This document shows positions 53,366 to 61,258 of a stretch of 64,000 nt of DNA, one piece after another. The DNA lies in the NCBI RefSeq assembly GCF_004358205.1, contig NZ_SMYO01000001.1, forward strand, positions 248,001 through 312,000. The letters run 5' to 3'. Each line of letters begins with the position of its first letter. Within the stretch, counting starts at the first letter, position 1. The position numbers were made by a program, and so were the translations under genes. A model generated the notes under the pieces. The model was not told the origin of the DNA. It saw nothing but the letters and a program-made list of their open reading frames with translations, and did no database searches. The DNA comes from Bacillus salipaludis. GTDB lineage: Bacteria > Bacillota > Bacilli > Bacillales_B > DSM-18226.

Positions 53366-53412
53366 CCCCACTTTCTATATAAAATGTACCACATTCCCCC
53401 ACTTTCCTCCAC
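53366..53412 (-). promoter_or_regulatory. MraZ operator-like repeats upstream of mraZ
   Basis: On the minus strand the tetramer GTGG begins at 53412, 53402 and 53392, exactly 10 bp apart, and again at 53371, two turns later. The contexts are AAGTGGAGGA, AAGTGGGGGA, ATGTGGTACA and AAGTGGGGGT. Same-face repeats of this kind are the described MraZ-binding architecture. The last block may also serve as the mraZ ribosome site. Confidence 0.68.
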
Positions 53413-53470
53413 TTATTTTTACTATTCGTTCTAAAGATTTAAAATCCCTTTAAAACTTGTAATTTTTCTC

Positions 53471-53504
53471 AAAAAAAAGAAACTTCACAAAACGGGAAGT
53501 TTCT
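53471..53504 (-). terminator. Terminator downstream of bshC
   Basis: A 9-bp perfect stem, AGAAACTTC / GAAGTTTCT (53496-53504 and 53478-53486), with a 9-base loop is followed by seven T residues on the minus strand. The stem overlaps the bshC stop codon and separates bshC from the dcw cluster. Confidence 0.9.
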
Positions 53505-55137
53505 ACATTTTAATTATTTTATGCCGTCCATCAAACTCAAAACTTAATTGCATTACATCACTAATGAGATTAAGCCCATATTGATTTAAATAATAAAACA
53601 CATTCCATGTTCTCTCCTGCGGGAACCCGTCAGGTCTTAATGAAAGATCCACACGTCCATATTTTCTTAGGATGACATCGTGTTTTAATTTTACCGAATC
53701 ATCTAGTTTCTTTTGCATAAATTCAATTTCTTCTACAAGTTTTTTCTCATTTTTCTTTAATAATGGCAAAAGTCCTTTATCAAGCTGGGCAGTCTTTGCC
53801 TCAATCAGACGGTATTGCGAAGCCAATTGTTCCTTTGTTGCTAAGAAGAGTTCTTCAGCTTCTTTATCTTTGATTGAGTCAAGAAACAATTCTTTGTCGG
53901 TTGTTGTCCCCTTGGTTAAAACAGTAGACAAAGTTAAATTTAGCTCATTCATGTCCGTTTCAACAGAGCGGTCAAGCAGAGTAATATTCAGCCTTGGCAC
54001 AATCGGGGGCATTTTCATATTAAACAATTCAAAAACATGCTTAAGTTCTGCCCAATAAGAGATTTCCCCCGGGCCAGCAATGAACGCAATGGTTGGGAAA
54101 AGTAATTCCTGCATTAAAGGTCTTGTTACCACATTATTGCTCAATCTGCCGGGATCTTTTGCTGCAATCTCCACTAATTCTTCTTTTGTAAAGGAGATGA
54201 CTCCACTTTTCCCCACAAACCGGTCTATTTCTAGATTGTATTCCAGGAGAATTCGTTCGTTCATTCTTTCATCGCAATAGAAAAGATTCGCAGCCTGATC
54301 GTGTGCTTCAATCGTTATCGGGTAACCCTTTTGACTAATCAGATCCTGCTGTTTTAGCAAAGAATAAGTAATCGAGTTATGATGAATAATTTGTTCTGTC
54401 AAAAATTCTTTTTGAATCTGGCGAAAAAATCGGTCACCTGAATCAACAATTAACAAGCCGTAATCTTTAAACATTTCCATGACAATGTTTGCAAAAAAGT
54501 CTACAAACGTATCCGATTTGCTTATTTGCTCTTCTGCAAATTCAATAAGACGATTGGTATGATTGGTTTCACCAAAGTTTTCAATCACATTTCGTACCCA
54601 TGCAAGACATACATCTTTATCCAAGTGAATATCAGAAACCATTTTCTTTTGAAAAACTTTCTCTGGATAAATCCATTTATCCATTCGGTTTTCTACCGGA
54701 ACAAAAACGTGATTTACTTCCTGAAAATCATGATCCTCACCGGCAATCCAAAAAACAGGAATAACAGGTACACCAAGCTGTCTCTCTTTTTGCTCAGCTA
54801 ATTTAATGATGGAAATAACTTTATGTATCGAATAAAGTGGTCCCGTTAGTATTCCTGCCTGCTGCCCGCCAATGACAACTACACTTTTAGGATTTAACAG
54901 TTTTTCAAGTGAATTTTCCACTGCCTTTGAAGAGGGATATTTCTTCATGAACTCTCTAATGTGTGCAGTTAATTCTGCGCGGGGGAAGCTTCGATTTTTC
55001 AACTCTGTTAATCGATCCTGGTCGTCGGATATTTGATTATAACGATAGTGGAAAAATGATTGTATATCAGCTGCCTGCTCCAAATAATTAGAAGCAAATC
55101 GGTTTACAGCCGGTAAAGAGAGATTTAAAATCTCCAT
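53503..55137 (-). CDS. bshC: Bacillithiol synthase BshC (cysteine-adding enzyme)
   Basis: This 544-residue protein catalyses the last step of bacillithiol synthesis, joining cysteine to GlcN-malate. The conserved nucleotide-like motif VVIGGQQAGILTGPLYSIHK lies near residue 90 and VFWIAGEDHDFQEVNHVFV near residue 130. A C-terminal coiled coil (about residues 420-480) follows. It was earlier called YllA. It sits between the DUF3397 gene and mraZ, as in B. subtilis. The Shine-Dalgarno is AGGATG. The length is normal. Confidence 0.95.
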   Translation of the reverse strand: MEILNLSLPAVNRFASNYLEQAADIQSFFHYRYNQISDDQDRLTELKNRSFPRAELTAHIREFMKKYPSSKAVENSLEKLLNPKSVVVIGGQQAGILTGPLYSIHKVISIIKLAEQKERQLGVPVIPVFWIAGEDHDFQEVNHVFVPVENRMDKWIYPEKVFQKKMVSDIHLDKDVCLAWVRNVIENFGETNHTNRLIEFAEEQISKSDTFVDFFANIVMEMFKDYGLLIVDSGDRFFRQIQKEFLTEQIIHHNSITYSLLKQQDLISQKGYPITIEAHDQAANLFYCDERMNERILLEYNLEIDRFVGKSGVISFTKEELVEIAAKDPGRLSNNVVTRPLMQELLFPTIAFIAGPGEISYWAELKHVFELFNMKMPPIVPRLNITLLDRSVETDMNELNLTLSTVLTKGTTTDKELFLDSIKDKEAEELFLATKEQLASQYRLIEAKTAQLDKGLLPLLKKNEKKLVEEIEFMQKKLDDSVKLKHDVILRKYGRVDLSLRPDGFPQERTWNVFYYLNQYGLNLISDVMQLSFEFDGRHKIIKM

Positions 55138-55245
55138 TTATGTACATCCTTTCTAATCAACCATATTCATTCCTTAAGAGTATAGCATTAACCACTCTTT
55201 TTCAAAAAAAACTTTGCTTGTGAAAATTCTTGAAAACAAAATTAT

Positions 55246-55641
55246 TTATGAAAAAAAGGTAAAGGTCAGGGCCCGATGAATTGACCCATAAAATGTAAGA
55301 GCCGTGTAAAAAAGGAAAAAGACGATAAAATTGCACCTCCAAAATCCCTTCAACACTTTACCGAATAAAATTTCACCTTTTATTTTCCAATGAACCACCG
55401 CAAAAGTCATTGCAATTAGAATCACCACTATTATTATTAACCAGAATAGCGATTTTCCCCAAATGGTTACGATTAAAAAATGAACAGCAATAATAAATAA
55501 GAAGGTTGTAAAATCTAATGCCTTATGGACAGATTTACGTTTATTCTTTGTGATCATCCTAAATATAATATATGCCGCTACAAATCCTAATGGCGGTAAA
55601 ACGAAAAGGACTGATAAAACAGTTGAAATAAACGTAATCAT
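55246..55641 (-). CDS. DUF3397 membrane protein
   Basis: The 131-residue protein has four hydrophobic segments (about residues 3-22, 42-62, 66-85 and 102-122) with basic loops. It resembles DUF3397, a Bacillaceae family found between panE and bshC. There is no catalytic motif that I can see. Its ATG overlaps the stop of panE by four bases (ATGA), so they are co-translated. I assign it by topology and location; function is unknown. Confidence 0.75.
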   Translation of the reverse strand: MITFISTVLSVLFVLPPLGFVAAYIIFRMITKNKRKSVHKALDFTTFLFIIAVHFLIVTIWGKSLFWLIIIVVILIAMTFAVVHWKIKGEILFGKVLKGFWRCNFIVFFLFYTALTFYGSIHRALTFTFFS

Positions 55642-56540
55642 ATCAAACCACCTTTTCCAAGCTCTTTCCCCTTTAAAAGGAGATAAAAACTTTCAATTAA
55701 AGGAACCTTTTTGAACTCCTCATTTGCCTTTTCCGATAAGAAGCCTAAAATTGCTTCCACTTCAGTTTTTCGATTTGCTTCAATATCCTTTAGCATAGAA
55801 GAACGATTTTCGGCTGTTTTATGACAAATATCGATTATTTTCTTCAAATGAAAATCAGGGTTTTCTATATTTAATAGAATTGAGATTTCGTTAAATAAAT
55901 GAACAACATTTTTAAAATAATATTCATTTTTAATTAATTCACCATTTTTCACCCCAAGGATAGCTGTTAATGGATTTATAACCGAATTGACAATTAATTT
56001 ATTCACCAGCATCTTGTAAAAATCATCGTTCATCAAGATTGGAAATTCACTAGGTCCGGCTTCGATTAATGCTGTTAACACATAAGTATCGCCGCGAAAG
56101 ACAGCAACATTGGTTACGCCTTCTCCATTATGACTGACGGTAAAAGCATTTTCCCTGTATGCACCATGTTCAACTGATCCGACAAAAATCTGTGTTCCCG
56201 TTAGTGTTTCTAAATGCTTTAAATGACCCATTCCATTTTGTAAAAATAACAGGTTTTTTGGAGTTATTGATAGTCTATTTATATTTTTAATAATCTCTTC
56301 TAGATGGTAGGATTTTACCGTAATGATGATAAGATCTTCCGTTCCTTCCCATTTACTTAATGGTAAAGCACGGACCAAGGCTTGAGCCCTATTAGTGTTC
56401 TTTTTTAAAATAATTCCGTTTTTTTCAATTTCCATTGCTTGTTCTTCTGTTCGTGTATAAAGTGTAACCTTAAAAACACGACTCAAATAAGATGCAAATA
56501 ATAGGCCAAGTGACCCGGCACCAATAATTCCAATTTCCAA
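55638..56540 (-). CDS. panE: 2-dehydropantoate 2-reductase (ketopantoate reductase)
   Basis: This 300-residue NADPH enzyme reduces ketopantoate to pantoate for pantothenate and CoA synthesis. The dinucleotide fold GIIGAGSLGLLFASYLSR is at the N-terminus. Other conserved segments are VKSYHLEEIIKNI, LQNGMGHLKHL and the C-terminal substrate-binding MLVNKLIVNSVINPLTAILG with catalytic Lys/Asn. It is the homolog of B. subtilis YlbQ, and bacilli often have more than one panE-like gene, so the in vivo substrate is probable rather than certain. It overlaps DUF3397. Confidence 0.88.
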   Translation of the reverse strand: MEIGIIGAGSLGLLFASYLSRVFKVTLYTRTEEQAMEIEKNGIILKKNTNRAQALVRALPLSKWEGTEDLIIITVKSYHLEEIIKNINRLSITPKNLLFLQNGMGHLKHLETLTGTQIFVGSVEHGAYRENAFTVSHNGEGVTNVAVFRGDTYVLTALIEAGPSEFPILMNDDFYKMLVNKLIVNSVINPLTAILGVKNGELIKNEYYFKNVVHLFNEISILLNIENPDFHLKKIIDICHKTAENRSSMLKDIEANRKTEVEAILGFLSEKANEEFKKVPLIESFYLLLKGKELGKGGLI

Positions 56541-56600
56541 GCATATCCCTCATTTTTTCACTTTTCTATTATTTTATCAGAAGGTTTTTCACTTGGTAAG

Positions 56601-56632
56601 AAAAATCCCTTTTCATCAAAAGTGAAAAGGGA
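56601..56632 (-). terminator. Terminator downstream of the acyl-CoA carboxylase operon
   Basis: A 10-bp stem, TCCCTTTTCA / TGAAAAGGGA (56623-56632 and 56606-56615), with a 7-base loop is followed by five T residues on the minus strand. It lies about 45 bp after the carboxyltransferase stop, beyond a family B repeat. Confidence 0.82.
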
Positions 56633-56639
56633 CTTTGTA

Positions 56640-56676
56640 CTGTCTAGCTCCAGCGCCTAGGGGCTTCCGCATTTCT
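56640..56676 (+). repeat. Family B intergenic repeat, short copy
   Basis: CTGTCTAGCTCCAGCGCC is followed by TAGGGGCTTCCGC. It is the outer left motif of the long copy at 30541-30797 joined to a CTTCCGC end. It lies directly before the stop of the carboxyltransferase gene. Confidence 0.7.
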
Positions 56677-56678
56677 AT

Positions 56679-58220
56679 TTAGACTGGATACACCGGATGT
56701 TTCCGAACGCTGAATGTTAATTCTTTTGTCTCATAATAATCAAAACGCTGAACTAATACATCCCGCAATTCCTCCGGGGCAACAATTTCATCCACAATTA
56801 ACTCCGAGGCAAGCTTATAGATATCAATACTTTCTTTATATTCTTTGTGCTTTTCCTGAACAAAAGCGATTTTCTCTTTTGGATCGGCAATTTCGTTTAT
56901 TTTATTTGAATAAACTGCATTTACAGCTGCTTCCGGACCCATTACAGCAATTTGTGCCGTTGGTAAAGCAATACAGCAATCTGGCTCAAATGCAGGACCA
57001 GCCATTGCATAAAGTCCGGCACCATATGCTTTTCTCACAATGACAGAAATTTTAGGAACAGTTGCCGAGCTCATTGCGGCAATTAATTTAGCCCCATGGC
57101 GGATAATTCCGGCTCGCTCTACTTTTGTTCCAATCATGAAGCCTGGGACATCAGCAAGGAACAATAAGGGAATATGGAAGGCATCACATAGTTGAATGAA
57201 TTTTGCTGCTTTATCAGCAGAATCAACAAACAGGACGCCCCCTTTTACCTTTGGCTGATTGGCGATAATTCCAACTGCCCTGCCGTCGATTCGCGCCAGA
57301 CCCGTGATAAGCTCCGCTGCAAACAGCTTTTTAATCTCATAAAAACTTCCCTCATCTACTAAGCGGTCAATACATTGGTACATATCAAACGGGGCATTTT
57401 GATTTTCCGGAATAATCTCTTCTAGTTCACGGCCTTCCTTTGGCACAATTCCAGCAATTAACTGTGTTCTTTCTTTAAAGTTTGCCGGAAAATACCCGAT
57501 ATATTTTTTTGCTGATTCTATCGCTTCCTCCTCACTATAGGCAAGAACATCGCCACAGCCGCTTACCGAACAATGCATCCGGGCTCCACCCATTTCTTCG
57601 AGGGTTACCTTCTCACCGATCACCTTTTCCGCCATGCGCGGCGAACCAAGATACATGGAAGCATTTTGATCCACCATAATAACGATATCGCAAAATGCCG
57701 GAATATAGGCCCCTCCTGCCGCTGAGGGCCCAAAAAGAATACAAACCTGCGGAATCATACCGGAGAGCTTTACTTGATTATGAAAAATCCTTCCGGCGCC
57801 GCGGCGATTTGGAAACATCTCTAACTGGTCGGTGATTCTCGCACCAGCAGAGTCAACTAAATAAAGTAATGGAACCTTTAATTTTTCAGCGGTTTCTTGA
57901 ATACGAATGATTTTTTCAACCGTGCGGGCTCCCCAAGATCCAGCTTTAATCGTTGAATCATTTGCCATAACACAAACAGTTTGGCCGTTTATCTTTCCAA
58001 TCGCACAAACCACCCCATCGGCCGGTAGATCACCCGCTTGGAAATTAGCAAATTTCCCGTCTTCTTCATATATTCCTTCATCGAACAATAACACAAGCCT
58101 CTCACGTACAAACAACTTGTTTTGTTCTTTTAGCTTCTCGTGATATTTTTTAAGCCCGCCAGCCTCAATTTTTTTACGATTTTCGGTCAATCGTTTATTC
58201 AGCGTATTAGGTGTTTCCAT
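56679..58220 (-). CDS. Acyl-CoA carboxylase carboxyltransferase subunit (MccB/PccB/YngE-like)
   Basis: The 513-residue protein transfers the carboxyl group from carboxybiotin to an acyl-CoA. The crotonase-fold halves are typical of the MmdA/PccB family: LYLVDSAGARITDQLEMFP and FGPSAAGGAYIPAFCD in the N-half, then LFLADVPGFMIGTKVERAGI and VRKAYGAGLYAMAGPAFEPD in the C-half. Such enzymes act on propionyl-, methylcrotonyl- or acetyl-CoA. Sequence suggests the branched-chain/propionyl type, not the AccA/AccD type. It is the third gene of an operon with BLAP and a biotin carboxylase. The precise substrate is not determined. Confidence 0.9.
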   Translation of the reverse strand: METPNTLNKRLTENRKKIEAGGLKKYHEKLKEQNKLFVRERLVLLFDEGIYEEDGKFANFQAGDLPADGVVCAIGKINGQTVCVMANDSTIKAGSWGARTVEKIIRIQETAEKLKVPLLYLVDSAGARITDQLEMFPNRRGAGRIFHNQVKLSGMIPQVCILFGPSAAGGAYIPAFCDIVIMVDQNASMYLGSPRMAEKVIGEKVTLEEMGGARMHCSVSGCGDVLAYSEEEAIESAKKYIGYFPANFKERTQLIAGIVPKEGRELEEIIPENQNAPFDMYQCIDRLVDEGSFYEIKKLFAAELITGLARIDGRAVGIIANQPKVKGGVLFVDSADKAAKFIQLCDAFHIPLLFLADVPGFMIGTKVERAGIIRHGAKLIAAMSSATVPKISVIVRKAYGAGLYAMAGPAFEPDCCIALPTAQIAVMGPEAAVNAVYSNKINEIADPKEKIAFVQEKHKEYKESIDIYKLASELIVDEIVAPEELRDVLVQRFDYYETKELTFSVRKHPVYPV

Positions 58221-58242
58221 TGTTCTCCCCCCTTATCAACTG

Positions 58243-58455
58243 CTATTCAATTACTATTAAAACATCCCCTTCATTAACAAAATCTCCAATGCTCACTTTA
58301 CATTCTCTAACAATTCCTTCTGTGGGACTTTCAATCGGGATTTCCATTTTCATTGATTCGAGCATTAAAACCTCCTGCCCCAATTTCACATTTTCACCGT
58401 TTGAAACAAAAATATTTAAAATGGTACCAGCCATAGAAGCAGTAATTTCTCTCAT
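58243..58455 (-). CDS. Biotin/lipoyl attachment protein (BLAP, YngHB-like)
   Basis: This 70-residue protein is a free-standing biotin carboxyl carrier domain. The biotinylated lysine lies in LMLESMKMEIPIESPTEG (ESMKM motif, about residue 35), and the fold is completed by GDFVNEGDVLIVIE. Two ATG codons are possible; the one at 58455 is nine bases from GGAG. It lies between the biotin carboxylase and carboxyltransferase genes, so it likely carries carboxybiotin between them. Its length matches B. subtilis YngHB. Confidence 0.93.
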   Translation of the reverse strand: MREITASMAGTILNIFVSNGENVKLGQEVLMLESMKMEIPIESPTEGIVRECKVSIGDFVNEGDVLIVIE

Positions 58456-58468
58456 ACTCATTCTCTCC

Positions 58469-59806
58469 TTAGTTTTTTAATTGTTTTGTTAAGAAATTTG
58501 TTGTATAGATACCCTTTTTAAAATCTTCATTCGCCAGTATTTTTAAGAAAAGCGGCGCGTTTGTTTTAATTCCATCAATTTTTAGGCTTTTAAAGAATCG
58601 TTCTGCAATTATTAATGCTTGATCGCGAGTATCACCATGAAAAATACATTTCGCTATCATTGGGTCATAAAAAGGAGTAATAGTACCTCCGCTTACATAA
58701 CCGGCATCTACCCGGACACCTTGCCCACTTTCCCACTCAAAAATTGCAATTTTACCCGGTGATGGCAAAAAACGTACAGGGTCTTCCGCATAAAGACGGA
58801 ATTCAATGGCATGCCCCTCTAACGTGATTTCAGATTGAACTTTCGGAAGCTTTTCTCCCTCTGCAATCAAAATTTGCCACCTAACAAGGTCTAGTCCAGT
58901 GATTTCTTCTGTAACAGGATGTTCTACCTGAATTCTCGTATTCATTTCTAAAAAGTAGAAATTTTCTTGTTCATCTACTATGAATTCAATTGTCCCGGCA
59001 TTAGTGTAGTCAACAGCTTTTGCTGCTTTAACAGCTGTATCATACATTTTTTCACGAACTCCATTGGAAAGGAATGGTGACGGGGATTCCTCTACCACCT
59101 TTTGGTGTCTTCTTTGAATCGAACAATCCCTTTCATATAAATGAACGATATTTCCATGTATGTCACCAAAAACTTGTATTTCAATGTGTCTTGCGTTTGC
59201 AATATATTTTTCGATAAAAACCTCATCTGAGCCAAAATAAGCCATTGCTCTCGACTTTGTCGATGCATAGGCTTTACCGAGCGCTTGCTCATTTTCACAT
59301 AACACCATTCCGATTCCCCCGCCTCCACCACTTGCTTTCAGCATTATGGGGTATCCAATTGTTGCTGCTAAGGAGCAGGCATCTTCAAGTGTCTTTAATC
59401 CATGAGCGCTTCCCGGAACCACGGGAACACCAGCGTGTTCCATTGTTTGCCGAGAAACAATTTTATCCCCCATTAGCTCAAGGGTTTTCGGTTCTGGACC
59501 AATAAAAATGATTCCTTCCTCAATTGTTCTCAAGGCAAATCCGCTGTTTTCGGATAAAAATCCATATCCAGGATGAATGGCATCCACCTTTTCCTCTTTG
59601 GCAATAGCTAAAATTTTTTCAACTTGCAGATAGGATTTAGTAACTGGAGGCTCACCAACATACACTGCCTTAGATGCGGCTTTAACATAGGGCATTTCCT
59701 TATCGGCATCTGAATAAATAGCAACTGTTTCAATCCCCATCTCATGGCAGGTTTTAATAATCCGAAGCGCAATCTCTCCCCTGTTGGCTATTAAAATTTT
59801 TTGCAC
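58469..59806 (-). CDS. Acyl-CoA carboxylase, biotin carboxylase subunit (YngHA-like)
   Basis: This 445-residue ATP-grasp enzyme carboxylates the biotin on the carrier protein. It has the N-terminal ILIANRGEIALRIIK, the ATP-binding loop KASGGGGGIGMVL, the catalytic EMNTRIQVEHPVTEEITG and the C-terminal domain with ITPFYDPMIAKCI. The start is GTG (59806) about six bases from GGGG. It is the first gene of a three-gene operon and lies next to a cre-like CcpA site. A dedicated AccC for fatty acids usually sits elsewhere with accB, so this is probably a catabolic carboxylase. Confidence 0.92.
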   Translation of the reverse strand: MQKILIANRGEIALRIIKTCHEMGIETVAIYSDADKEMPYVKAASKAVYVGEPPVTKSYLQVEKILAIAKEEKVDAIHPGYGFLSENSGFALRTIEEGIIFIGPEPKTLELMGDKIVSRQTMEHAGVPVVPGSAHGLKTLEDACSLAATIGYPIMLKASGGGGGIGMVLCENEQALGKAYASTKSRAMAYFGSDEVFIEKYIANARHIEIQVFGDIHGNIVHLYERDCSIQRRHQKVVEESPSPFLSNGVREKMYDTAVKAAKAVDYTNAGTIEFIVDEQENFYFLEMNTRIQVEHPVTEEITGLDLVRWQILIAEGEKLPKVQSEITLEGHAIEFRLYAEDPVRFLPSPGKIAIFEWESGQGVRVDAGYVSGGTITPFYDPMIAKCIFHGDTRDQALIIAERFFKSLKIDGIKTNAPLFLKILANEDFKKGIYTTNFLTKQLKN

Positions 59807-59844
59807 ATGATTACCCCTTTCTAAACCCCTTTAGTCCCTCCATA

Positions 59845-59850
59845 ATTATA
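59845..59850 (-). promoter_or_regulatory. Candidate -10 of the acyl-CoA carboxylase operon
   Basis: A perfect TATAAT on the minus strand lies 39 bp upstream of the GTG start. The -35 candidate TTTCGT is poor, so an activator or a weak promoter is implied. This is a tentative site. Confidence 0.4.
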
Positions 59851-59885
59851 TGTTTCTACAACCTTCACGAAATTTCCTGCAAACT

Positions 59886-59900
59886 TTGAAAACGCTTCCT
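59886..59900 (+). promoter_or_regulatory. Perfect cre (CcpA) site upstream of the acyl-CoA carboxylase operon
   Basis: TTGAAAACGCTTCCT satisfies every position of the cre consensus WTGNAANCGNWNNCW. It lies about 40 bp upstream of the candidate -10 at 59845-59850 and 160 bp from ylbP on the other strand. It suggests catabolite control of the carboxylase operon. Confidence 0.62.
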
Positions 59901-60058
59901 GAAGTTTTAATGGAGGAAATTTATATAATTTTGTTATATAATAAACGTAGTAGTTCGATTTGAATAATTCAAAAATTATCTCATATCCATGTTATTCAGT
60001 ATCACTTGAAGATATACGGATGATGTATCCAATCACTTTCTTTTTAGGGGGTTCCTTT

Positions 60059-60529
60059 ATGGGGTCAAAAGTTGAAAAATTAAAAATCAATTTTAAAACA
60101 CTTGAAGAATTTAAAAAGTTTAAGCAATATGGAATTCAAGAGCTATCTATGCTAGAAGATTTAGAAGCCAATATGGTGGAAGATCATAGTGATTCACCAT
60201 TTTATGGTATTTATTTTGGAGACAAACTAGTAGCAAGAATGAGTTTATACCAAATTGACGCGAAATTTGACCGCTATTTCTATCCACCACAAAATTATTT
60301 AGAGCTTTGGAAGCTAGAAGTACTGCCTGACTATCAAGGTAAAGGCTACGGCAAACAGCTTGTAGAATTTGCAAAAAGCTTTGGTCTGCCTATTAAAACT
60401 AATCCTAGAGTTCATTCAAGTGAATTTTGGAATAAGATGGATTTTGATGCTGTTGAGTATGATATGGAACGTGACCGCGGTGAAAATCCTCTTGTATGGT
60501 ATCCTGCAGGTGTAGAAGCACAGCATTAA
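60059..60529 (+). CDS. ylbP: GNAT family N-acetyltransferase YlbP
   Basis: This 156-residue protein is a predicted acetyl-CoA-dependent N-acetyltransferase. The acetyl-CoA-binding motif A is seen as LWKLEVLPDYQGKGYGKQLVEFAKS, preceded by FYGIYFGDKLVARMSLYQI. I place the start at 60059, with AGGGGG seven bases before; the preceding 33 codons are not conserved in the family. It is a plus-strand gene between the carboxylase operon and gerR. B. subtilis has a close homolog in the same neighbourhood. The substrate is unknown. Confidence 0.88.
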   Translation: MGSKVEKLKINFKTLEEFKKFKQYGIQELSMLEDLEANMVEDHSDSPFYGIYFGDKLVARMSLYQIDAKFDRYFYPPQNYLELWKLEVLPDYQGKGYGKQLVEFAKSFGLPIKTNPRVHSSEFWNKMDFDAVEYDMERDRGENPLVWYPAGVEAQH

Positions 60530-60532
60530 AAT

Positions 60533-60561
60533 AAAAAAGCGGACATAAAGTCCGCTTTTTT
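60533..60561. terminator. Bidirectional terminator between ylbP and gerR
   Basis: A perfect 12-bp stem, AAAAAAGCGGAC / GTCCGCTTTTTT (60533-60544 and 60550-60561), with a 5-base loop. It carries a T-run on both strands and the two genes converge on it. It overlaps the gerR stop codon. Confidence 0.92.
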
Positions 60562-61180
60562 ATTTTTCCACTCTTTCAAGATTCCCGTTTTTATCCATTT
60601 GGAATTTTACCTTTTGCTGACGGTCTTCCTCCTGAAGAACAACCATTTTTCTTGCTCTTTCCATGATTTCAATCAATGATCGATAATCTTCCTCAATCGC
60701 TTTTAAGTTTTTACTCAATTTTTCATTTTCGGCTGCCAGATAGAAGATTTTCTTTTCTAATTCTTTTATTGTTTCAACTGACTTTTCTCGGTCCTCTTCA
60801 ATGGTGGAGCTAACCTCAGCTTTCCTATGAAGTCCCTCTAAAAAATGGATAACGGTTTGAAAACTAACAGATTCACCACTGGATATGGATGAGGCGGCTT
60901 CCACCATAACCTCGGTAACATTTTTTTCTTCTTCCACTTGAGGTAATTGTTTTTTCATTTCCTTTCTTTGTTTTTTGGCAAGTTCAATTCCTGACTTGTA
61001 TTGTTTCCTAACGAAAGAATTCCAGCGAAAACCACAGGCTGCTGAAGTTCTTGACAGCTGTTTTCCTACTTCCTCAAAAGCCTGTAGCTGCGTTCCTCCC
61101 TCACGGATATGTCTTAAAACAACTTCGGCAAGCAATAAATCTTCATCTTGTGACCATGCATCTTGGCGAGTTGGCGACAT
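60560..61180 (-). CDS. gerR: RsfA-family sporulation transcription factor GerR (YlbO)
   Basis: The 206-residue protein has an N-terminal Myb/SANT-like DNA-binding domain: DAWSQDEDLLLAEVVLRHIR and SRTSAACGFRWNSFVRKQY. A C-terminal coiled coil (about residues 125-185) with KELEKKIFYLAAENEKLSK follows. This is the RsfA/GerR family; GerR (YlbO) acts in the mother cell as a late sigma-E regulator in B. subtilis. A possible sigma-E-like GCATATGTAT lies upstream. It lies between ylbP and an enoyl-CoA hydratase. GGAGG is present before the ATG. Confidence 0.92.
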   Translation of the reverse strand: MSPTRQDAWSQDEDLLLAEVVLRHIREGGTQLQAFEEVGKQLSRTSAACGFRWNSFVRKQYKSGIELAKKQRKEMKKQLPQVEEEKNVTEVMVEAASSISSGESVSFQTVIHFLEGLHRKAEVSSTIEEDREKSVETIKELEKKIFYLAAENEKLSKNLKAIEEDYRSLIEIMERARKMVVLQEEDRQQKVKFQMDKNGNLERVEK

Positions 61181-61258
61181 TCAGATCCCTCCTAGTGTTT
61201 TTATTCATACATATGCATCTACTAGAAAAGATAGACTGAAACAACACCTGTTTTCGGT

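Noticed and set aside
59960..60058. 33-codon N-terminal extension of YlbP
   Set aside because: It is poor in conserved sequence, lacks a ribosome site, and AGGGGG lies before the ATG at 60059, which gives the family N-terminus.
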